Source: Nitrospirales bacterium
Lineage (GTDB): Bacteria; Nitrospirota; Thermodesulfovibrionia; Thermodesulfovibrionales; Dissulfurispiraceae
NCBI GenBank assembly: GCA_020846375.1
Contig: JADLDZ010000062.1
Location: 1 to 10,374, forward strand
Direction: 5' to 3'
Length of the DNA: 10,374 nucleotides
The notes beneath the pieces are model-generated. The model made no database searches, was not told where the DNA came from, and saw only the letters and a list, made by a program, of their open reading frames with translations. Both the position numbers and the translations under genes were made by a program. Below, piece after piece: positions 1 to 4,256 of this stretch. Positions within the stretch are counted from its first letter, which is position 1; the number at the start of each line of letters is the position of its first letter.

Positions 1-651
1 CGAGCTTTTTTAGAGAGCGGCTACCGCGTCGTGCTCCATTACCACTCCTCCGGAGCCTCTCTCCCGGGCCTCATCGGGGCGATGGAGGGCAGGGTGCTGC
101 CGCTGAAGGCGGATGTGCGGAGCTCCGGTGAGGTGGCCGCCATGGCGCAGGAGGTATTCCGGAGGTGGGGGAGAGTGGATGTCCTGGTAAACAATGCGGG
201 AATCGTCCGGGACTCTCTCCTCGTGCGCCAGAGAGAGGAGGAGTGGGATGCCGTGCTGGCGGTCAATTGCAAAGGGGCATTCAATACGATACGGGCATTC
301 GCCCCGCTCATGACGGAAGGGGGGCATATCGTAAATATCTCCTCGTATTCCGGACTCAAGGGAAAGGAGGGCCAGGCGGCTTACAGTGCCTCCAAGGCCG
401 CACTGCTGGGGCTCACGAAGACGGCTGCCGTCGAGCTTGCCGGAAGGGGGATCCAGGTCAATGCGGTGCTGCCCGGCTATCTGCCCACCGCCATGGGGAG
501 CGGGGCGGCGGGGGCTATGGAAAAGGCGCGGGAGGACAGTCTCCTCCATGTCCTTTCCGACCCGGAAGAGGCGGCCCGGTTCATTGTCCATATCGCGGGG
601 ATGCGCACCCTCACCGGGCAGGTCTTCTGCCTGGATACCCGCATCGTCTGA
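1..651 (+). CDS. Short-chain dehydrogenase/reductase, FabG-like (5' end outside window)
   Basis: The frame is open from the first base to a TGA at 649-651, giving 216 visible residues. The N-terminal strand and TGxxxGxG dinucleotide loop lie upstream of the window, so perhaps 15-25 residues are missing. Visible SDR hallmarks are an ADV at 37-39, NNAG at 64-67, the NISS catalytic-serine strand (Ser115), the catalytic YSASK at 128-132 (Tyr128, Lys132) and VLPG at 156-159. This is a classical SDR and most resembles 3-oxoacyl-ACP reductases. Its C-terminus, TGQVFCLDTRIV, differs from the usual FabG ending (a VNGG-type motif), which argues for a specialised paralogue rather than the housekeeping FabG. 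It precedes kinase, HAD and bioD genes on the same strand. A role in making the pimeloyl precursor of biotin is possible but is inference from context. The SDR family call is secure; the substrate is not. Confidence 0.9.
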   Translation, partial: RAFLESGYRVVLHYHSSGASLPGLIGAMEGRVLPLKADVRSSGEVAAMAQEVFRRWGRVDVLVNNAGIVRDSLLVRQREEEWDAVLAVNCKGAFNTIRAFAPLMTEGGHIVNISSYSGLKGKEGQAAYSASKAALLGLTKTAAVELAGRGIQVNAVLPGYLPTAMGSGAAGAMEKAREDSLLHVLSDPEEAARFIVHIAGMRTLTGQVFCLDTRIV

Positions 652-662
652 GACACGTCTCA
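649..662. repeat. Inverted repeat over the SDR stop codon
   Basis: TGAGAC (649-654) and GTCTCA (657-662) are perfect 6-base inverted arms around a 2-base centre, and the stop codon is part of the left arm. No T-run follows, so it is not an intrinsic terminator. It lies 28 bases upstream of the putative -10 of the kinase gene and could be a small operator or chance. Confidence 0.3.
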
Positions 663-686
663 GTTCATACCGCTGTACGCGAATCG

Positions 687-702
687 TGGTACAATCTCCC
701 TA
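687..702 (+). promoter_or_regulatory. Putative extended -10 promoter giving a leaderless kinase mRNA
   Basis: TGGTACAAT at 687-695 matches an extended -10 (TGn plus a hexamer with 5/6 identity to TATAAT). The predicted start point, seven bases past the hexamer, is about 702, which is the A of the kinase ATG. No Shine-Dalgarno sequence lies in front of that ATG, which fits a leaderless transcript. No good -35 exists at 16-18 bases; a TTCATA occurs at 20. Read-through from the SDR gene, whose stop is 50 bases upstream, is the alternative. Confidence 0.35.
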
Positions 703-1703
703 TGAGTACCTCGTATCTCGGAAGGCTGGAATATTCCGATCCCCTTTATGAGATCCTCCTCACACGGGTATGCCCCGGAGTGAAGGACCCCTGTTTTCTT
801 GTGAGCAGGACCTCCTCCCGACGCGTCTACAAGTATACGGAGGAAAAGAGCGGAGCTGCCGTTATCGGGAAGTTCTTCCGTCCCGACGACCCGCGGCAGG
901 AGAAGGTGATGCGGCTGAAGGGGGAGTATGACAACCTGGTGAGGATACGGGAGTATGGCTTCGATTCCTCCCCCCACTATGTTGTCCGCCCCCTCACCCG
1001 TGAAGAGAGTATCGGGCTCGCTCTTGTGGAGGAATTCATCCCGGGAAAGAGCCTGGATCATATCCTGCAGAAGGCTATTTTCCACGGGAAAACGGAGGCG
1101 CTGAAGGAGAGGCTGTCCTCTCTCGCCTGCTTCCTCCGCCTGCTGCATGGAAAGACGGAGAAGAAGATGCGGGTGGACCTGGAGCCGGTGCAGAAGTATT
1201 TCCGGAAGGTGGTCGATACGCTGTATACGCAGAGGGTGATCCAGCAGGGGGACAGGGAGCGCTTCCTCCGGCTCATGGACATATGGCTGAGCAGGGAGAT
1301 CATGCAGAAGACGAAGAGGGTGACGGTCCACGGCGACGCCACTCCGACGAACTTCCTCTTCAGGGGGGAGAGAGAAGTGGTTGCCATAGACCTCGAAAGG
1401 ATGCAGGACAGTGACAGGGCATACGATGTGAGCATGATCTGCGGAGAGCTGAAGCACGCCTTCCTGTGGAGGACGGGAAATCCCCATGCCGCGGAGTATT
1501 TCATACGTCATTTTATCGCCGCATACTGCTGCCGTTCCGGGGAAACGGCGGGAGCCTTCCGGGAGATCACCCTGCGGAATCCTTTTTACATGGCGCTGAC
1601 GGAGCTGAGGATCGCCCGGAACAGCTACCTCGGCGGGTGGTACCGGAAGAGGCTTGCGGCCGAAGCCCTCGAGTGCCTGCGCGGAGGGCTTGCCCTCGTA
1701 TGA
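702..1703 (+). CDS. APH/choline-kinase-fold small-molecule phosphotransferase
   Basis: This 333-residue protein belongs to the aminoglycoside phosphotransferase/choline kinase-like (protein-kinase fold) superfamily. A likely ATP-lysine strand is at VIGKFF (Lys57), with a following acidic helix (Glu75). The hinge-like VEEFIPGKSL is at 109-118. The catalytic Brenner loop HGDATPTN is at 210-217 (Asp212 base, Asn217 metal). The DFG-equivalent AIDLE is at 228-232 (Asp230 metal). Family members phosphorylate hydroxyl groups of small molecules (antibiotics, choline, thiamine, sugars, homoserine), and the substrate cannot be read from sequence. The ATG at 702 is the first start in frame that gives a sensible N-terminus; longer readings run through the SDR gene out of frame. 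The stop overlaps the HAD start as ATGA, implying translational coupling. Antibiotic resistance is unlikely given the biosynthetic neighbourhood. Fold is confident, function unknown. Confidence 0.85.
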   Translation: MSTSYLGRLEYSDPLYEILLTRVCPGVKDPCFLVSRTSSRRVYKYTEEKSGAAVIGKFFRPDDPRQEKVMRLKGEYDNLVRIREYGFDSSPHYVVRPLTREESIGLALVEEFIPGKSLDHILQKAIFHGKTEALKERLSSLACFLRLLHGKTEKKMRVDLEPVQKYFRKVVDTLYTQRVIQQGDRERFLRLMDIWLSREIMQKTKRVTVHGDATPTNFLFRGEREVVAIDLERMQDSDRAYDVSMICGELKHAFLWRTGNPHAAEYFIRHFIAAYCCRSGETAGAFREITLRNPFYMALTELRIARNSYLGGWYRKRLAAEALECLRGGLALV

Positions 1704-2407
1704 GAAAGGCGCTTCTCTTCGATCTGTACGGGACACTTATCGATATTAAAACGGACGAGGGGGACATGCGGGTGTATGAGACCCTCGCGCGGTACCTTGC
1801 ATACCATTCCGTTGTCGTATCAGCCGAAGAGCTCAAACGGGCGTACGGGGGGGAAGCGGAGGAGAAGCTGCGGCGCAGCGGGGAAGCCTCTCCCGATATC
1901 GACGTCTACGAGGTCTTCTCCATGCTCCTGCGCCGTTTCGGTTCGGGGGAGTATCCGGAGTGCGTGGTGAGAGACACCGCATTGCTCTTCCGGTCGCTGA
2001 CCATCCGGCACTTCGGGCTTTTCGAGGGGGTGCACGAGGTGCTTGCCCGCCTTGCGGGGAAGTATGCCGTCGCTCTCGTTTCCGATGCCCAGTGGACCTT
2101 TACCGAACCCGAGATCGCGATGCTGGGACTGGACCGCTACTTCGCTTTCACGGTGCTGTCTTCACGCTTCGGCTTCAGAAAACCCGATACGCGCCTCTTT
2201 ACGTTCGCGATGGAGCGGCTTGGGGTTCCTCCGGACAGGTCGGTGTACATCGGGGATAATCCGGCGAGGGACATGGTGGGAGCAAAAAGAGCGGGGATGG
2301 CCTGCGTCCTCTTCAGATCGGACTGCACCTCTCTCAACGGGTTCTCCCCTGACGGGCGTTTCCGCCACTATGCGGAACTGGAGGAGGTTCTCCGTGGGAT
2401 CGAATAG
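1700..2407 (+). CDS. HAD-superfamily hydrolase (subfamily IA-like)
   Basis: This 235-residue haloacid-dehalogenase-fold protein has all four motifs. Motif I is FDLYGT at 7-12 (nucleophile Asp8). Motif II is LVSD at 126-129 (Ser128). Motif III is RKPD at 160-163 (Lys161). Motif IV is IGDNPARD at 184-191 (Asp186, Asp191). A helical cap of about 90 residues lies between motifs I and II, as in subfamily IA. Tyr10 replaces the usual second aspartate (DxD) that acts as acid/base in many phosphatases. The DxY form occurs in 2-haloacid dehalogenases and in a number of uncharacterised HADs, so phosphatase activity should not be taken for granted. The ATG overlaps the kinase stop by four bases, with GGAGGG at 1683-1688, 11 bases upstream. 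It could hydrolyse the kinase's product or a related phosphoester; this is inference. Confidence 0.85.
   Translation: MRKALLFDLYGTLIDIKTDEGDMRVYETLARYLAYHSVVVSAEELKRAYGGEAEEKLRRSGEASPDIDVYEVFSMLLRRFGSGEYPECVVRDTALLFRSLTIRHFGLFEGVHEVLARLAGKYAVALVSDAQWTFTEPEIAMLGLDRYFAFTVLSSRFGFRKPDTRLFTFAMERLGVPPDRSVYIGDNPARDMVGAKRAGMACVLFRSDCTSLNGFSPDGRFRHYAELEEVLRGIE
2381..2396 (+). promoter_or_regulatory. Ribosome-binding site fixing the GTG start of bioD
   Basis: GAGGAGG at 2381-2387 lies six bases before GTG at 2394-2396 and within the end of the HAD gene. This decides the bioD start, because no ATG lies close upstream of the P-loop in that frame. Confidence 0.8.
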
Positions 2408-3143
2408 GGGAAGAAGGGGGATTTTTGTGACCGGCACCGATACCGGGGTGGGGAAGACAATGGTATCCGCTGCACTGCTCCTCGGTTTGAAGAGGCGCGG
2501 CAGGAGAGTCGGCGCCATGAAGCCGGTGGAGACCGGCTGTCCGGCCGGTGGGGGGGGGCTGGTGCCTGCAGACGGGGTGTTCCTCCGGGAAACGGCGGGG
2601 ATGGACGACTCCCTCGATCTCGTTGCTCCCTCCCGGTTCGCTCTGCCGCTTGCCCCCATGGTTGCTGCGGAGCAGGAAGGGGCGCCCGTCGATCTCGACT
2701 CTGTCATGGACGCCTACCGGAGGCTCTCGTGGAAGTACGACTTCCTCGTAGTGGAGGGCGCAGGGGGGTTGCTGGTGCCGCTTTGCTGCGGCGCCGCCAC
2801 ACGGCCTCCTCCGGCACTCCACCGCCCCTCTCCCTACTTCATACGCGACCTGATCAAGGAAATGGGGCTGCCTGCCGTGGTGGTGGCGCAGCCGGCACTC
2901 GGGACCATCAACCATACGCTGCTCACTGTCGAACATGCCCGCAAAGAGGGCATTACGGTCCTCGGCATCATCATCAATCAGTGCGATCCTCCGGGGGGGA
3001 CCATTGCAGAAAAGACGAACCCCGATGTGCTGCGGAGGCTCTGCCCCGTTCCGGTACTGGGGGTACTCCCGTATAACGCATCCCCCTCGCCGGAAACCAT
3101 AGGAGAGGCTGCGGTGCGCTACATCGATTTCAGCCTCTTCTGA
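2394..3143 (+). CDS. bioD: ATP-dependent dethiobiotin synthetase BioD
   Basis: BioD closes the ureido ring of dethiobiotin from 7,8-diaminopelargonate, CO2 and ATP in the cytosol, the penultimate step of biotin synthesis. The 249-residue product starts on GTG and overlaps the HAD gene by 14 bases. The Walker-A loop GTDTGVGKT is at 14-22, the substrate-binding KPVETG at 43-48 (Lys43, equivalent to E. coli Lys37), the Mg/Walker-B region VEGAGGLLVPL at 120-130, and the dimer/substrate segment GTINHTLLTVE at 170-180. The nucleotide-base region NQCD follows at 195-198. The protein is somewhat longer than the usual 220-230 residues. Most of the excess is a Pro/Ala/Arg/Cys-rich stretch at about 131-146, between VPL and the YFIRDLI helix. 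All catalytic residues remain, so the enzyme is probably active. No bioA, bioB or bioF is visible; they may lie upstream of the window or elsewhere. Confidence 0.93.
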   Translation: MGSNRGRRGIFVTGTDTGVGKTMVSAALLLGLKRRGRRVGAMKPVETGCPAGGGGLVPADGVFLRETAGMDDSLDLVAPSRFALPLAPMVAAEQEGAPVDLDSVMDAYRRLSWKYDFLVVEGAGGLLVPLCCGAATRPPPALHRPSPYFIRDLIKEMGLPAVVVAQPALGTINHTLLTVEHARKEGITVLGIIINQCDPPGGTIAEKTNPDVLRRLCPVPVLGVLPYNASPSPETIGEAAVRYIDFSLF

Positions 3144-3175
3144 CGCTGCCTCCGCGCCTCCTCCCTGCGTATCCG

Positions 3176-3192
3176 GTATTCACTGTATTCAC
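3176..3192 (+). repeat. Short tandem direct repeat upstream of the promoter
   Basis: GTATTCAC occurs at 3176-3183 and again at 3185-3192 (9-base period), ending three bases before the -35 hexamer. The position would suit a regulator site, but two copies of eight bases may be chance. Confidence 0.4.
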
Positions 3193-3195
3193 CAC

Positions 3196-3223
3196 TTGAC
3201 AAAGGATAAACATCTGGTACCAT
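3196..3223 (+). promoter_or_regulatory. Sigma70-type promoter in the bioD-panD gap
   Basis: TTGACA (3196-3201), a perfect -35 consensus, is followed after 16 bases by TACCAT (3218-3223), with TG at 3215-3216 forming an extended -10. The predicted start is near 3230. It points along the plus strand, away from bioD and into a region with no gene before the terminator at 3383. It is the most complete promoter match in the window. Confidence 0.6.
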
Positions 3224-3229
3224 TGAAAG

Positions 3230-3383
3230 TAGCAGGTTTGTTTCTCAATGAATTCAGTACGTCCGGCCTCCTATTAGCCGTCTTCATGGAAAACACCCTT
3301 GCTGCTCCGGCGTACCGGGACGCCATGTCCCTCTCCTCTCACCCTCCCTTTTCGGAGAGAGCGCTTGCTCTCTCCCTTTTTTT
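3230..3383 (+). ncRNA. Candidate small RNA (about 150 nt) with its own promoter and terminator
   Basis: The interval runs from the predicted start of the TTGACA/TACCAT promoter to the end of the T-run of an intrinsic terminator. Internal pairing includes CGGC/GCCG (3264-3267 with 3277-3280) flanked by ATGAA/TTCAT (3248-3252 with 3283-3287). GGCGT/ACGCC (3309-3313 with 3320-3324) is mutually exclusive with GGGAC/GTCCC (3317-3321 with 3327-3331). I do not recognise 6S RNA, SRP RNA, tmRNA, RNase P RNA or a known riboswitch. A nine-codon ORF (ATG 3248, TAG 3275-3277) is present without a well-spaced ribosome site. The transcript could instead be only the 3' end of the bioD mRNA, or a short spurious product. 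No homology evidence is available. Confidence 0.35.
3354..3383 (+). terminator. Intrinsic terminator, plus strand
   Basis: The arms GGAGAGAGC (3354-3362) and GCTCTCTCC (3367-3375) pair perfectly over nine bases around a GCTT loop. One C and then seven T (3377-3383) follow. There is no T-run on the opposite strand, so it works for plus-strand transcripts only. It would end both the bioD transcript and the candidate small RNA. Confidence 0.9.
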
Positions 3384-3520
3384 GTTGCGGACAGGCTCCG
3401 TGAGGACGGGAGAGGGAGCGGACCCACCCGGCATCGTGCAGCCGGCTGGAGCAGGCGGACTTCTATGATACGCTCTTACTGTACGGTCACTACGGATGCG
3501 CGTCGGGAAACAGGGGACGG

Positions 3521-3874
3521 TCAGGGGACGACAGGATTGTTTCTGTTGTCGATCTTGATAATCTTCGGGGTGAAGCCCTCGATTTCCCGTTCCGACAGAT
3601 AGCAGTACGAGAAGATGATGATCCTGTCCCCTACCATCCCTTTCCGGGCAGTGGGGCCGTTGAGACAGAACTGGCGGGAACCGTGAGGCCCTGGTATGAC
3701 ATAGGTCTCGAAGCGTTCCCCGTTGTTCACATTGCTGATCATCACCTGTTCGTAGGGAAGGATCCCCGCCATCTCCATGATCTCGCTATCGATGGTGATG
3801 CTCCCCTCGTAGGCGAGGTTTGCCTCTGTCACGGTGGCCATGTGTATTTTTGACTGCAAAAAGCATCTCAGCAT
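3521..3874 (-). CDS. panD: Aspartate 1-decarboxylase precursor (pyruvoyl enzyme)
   Basis: PanD converts L-aspartate to beta-alanine for pantothenate and CoA. It is made as a pi-protein that cleaves itself at Gly-Ser to form a pyruvoyl cofactor. The 117-residue product aligns closely in numbering with E. coli PanD: Lys9 and His11 at the N-terminus, the cleavage site Gly24-Ser25 within YEGS, Arg54, Thr57-Tyr58 (catalytic tyrosine) and Asn72-Gly73. The usual Ala74 after NG is Pro74 here. The chain is slightly shorter than the 126 residues of E. coli because the C-terminal tail is reduced. The start (MLRCFLQSKIHMATVT) fits the family N-terminus, although its ribosome site (AGAGAC) is weak. It begins 10 bases after the gatC stop, so the two are probably co-transcribed. 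No panB or panC is present in the window. Confidence 0.95.
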   Translation of the reverse strand: MLRCFLQSKIHMATVTEANLAYEGSITIDSEIMEMAGILPYEQVMISNVNNGERFETYVIPGPHGSRQFCLNGPTARKGMVGDRIIIFSYCYLSEREIEGFTPKIIKIDNRNNPVVP

Positions 3875-3884
3875 AATCGTGTCT

Positions 3885-4172
3885 CTATTCTATGATTTTT
3901 GGAACCCTGTAAAATTTTCCGGTCGAATCAGGGGTGTTCCGGAGTACTTCCTCACGGGGAAGGGAGGGCGACGGCAGGTCATCCCTCATGACATTCTGCA
4001 GGGGGAGGACATGGGAGGTGGGTTCGACGCCTCCGGCGTCGAGCCTGTTCAACTGCTCGATGTACTCGACGATGGTGCTCAACTGGCTGCTGAAAGTATC
4101 CAGATCCTCTTCGGACACCTGGAGCCGTGAGAGCGTGGCGATATGGCGTACGTCCTCTCTGTTTATTTTCAT
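3885..4172 (-). CDS. gatC: Asp-tRNA(Asn)/Glu-tRNA(Gln) amidotransferase subunit C
   Basis: GatC is the small subunit that wraps around and stabilises GatA in the GatCAB complex. That complex amidates mischarged Glu-tRNA(Gln) and Asp-tRNA(Asn). The 95-residue product has the family signature throughout: the N-terminal helix VRHIATLSRL (8-17), a second helix to about 45, the conserved linker VEPTSHVLPLQNVMRDD (49-65), and the closing segment with Asn79, Pro81, Gly85 and FYRVPKIIE (87-95). I chose ATG 4172. A GGAG lies 11 bases upstream and the MKINREDV start is typical. A GTG at 4184 would add four residues but has GGAG only one base away. gatA and gatB are not adjacent; panD follows after 10 bases. 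Confidence 0.93.
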   Translation of the reverse strand: MKINREDVRHIATLSRLQVSEEDLDTFSSQLSTIVEYIEQLNRLDAGGVEPTSHVLPLQNVMRDDLPSPSLPREEVLRNTPDSTGKFYRVPKIIE

Positions 4173-4201
4173 TTCCCGGTACACTCCGCAATTAAAGAAA
4201 A

Positions 4202-4231
4202 ATTATAAAGGGAAACAGCGGAAACTTGCAA
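4202..4231 (-). promoter_or_regulatory. Promoter of gatC-panD
   Basis: On the minus strand TTGCAA (4231-4226) and a perfect TATAAT (4207-4202) are 18 bases apart. The predicted start near 4195 would give a leader of about 23 bases before the gatC ATG at 4172. The AT-rich patch stands out from its surroundings. It allows gatC-panD to be expressed apart from uvrD, whose stop is at 4257. Confidence 0.6.
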
Positions 4232-4256
4232 GCAAGGAGCTCCCCTTCCTCTTTCC

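Larger units (their letters stand above)
3144..3520. other. Intergenic region between convergent bioD and panD
   Basis: These 377 bases separate the bioD stop from the panD stop. Plus-strand reading frames here start on poor codons, lack ribosome sites and run through a perfect terminator, and none resembles a known protein. Visible structure is a 9-base-period direct repeat (3176-3192), a sigma70-like promoter (3196-3223), several short hairpins and an intrinsic terminator (3354-3383). From 3384 to 3510 I see only a short GC-rich hairpin (CCGGC/GCCGG near 3427-3444) and no terminator for panD. Confidence 0.7.

Noticed and set aside
165..701. Long N-terminal extension of the kinase reading frame
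   Set aside because: It runs in a different frame over the SDR gene, which has intact family motifs. The kinase fold begins after the ATG at 702.
3196..3245. BirA-like biotin operator near bioD
   Set aside because: Only a fragment resembling one half-site (GGTTTG) is present. The TTGTAAACC/GGTTTACAA pair with about 15-base spacing is absent, and the site is downstream of bioD.
3248..3277. Nine-codon ORF as a leader peptide (attenuation)
   Set aside because: The nearest AGG is about 13 bases away, the peptide has no run of one amino acid, and no structural gene lies downstream on that strand.
3196..3468. 90-codon reading frame across the intergenic promoter and terminator
   Set aside because: It starts on the TTG that is part of the -35 hexamer, has no ribosome site, crosses a perfect intrinsic terminator and resembles no known family.
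3464..3601. 45-codon plus-strand ORF overlapping the 3' end of panD
   Set aside because: It is antisense to panD, has no ribosome site and no recognisable features.
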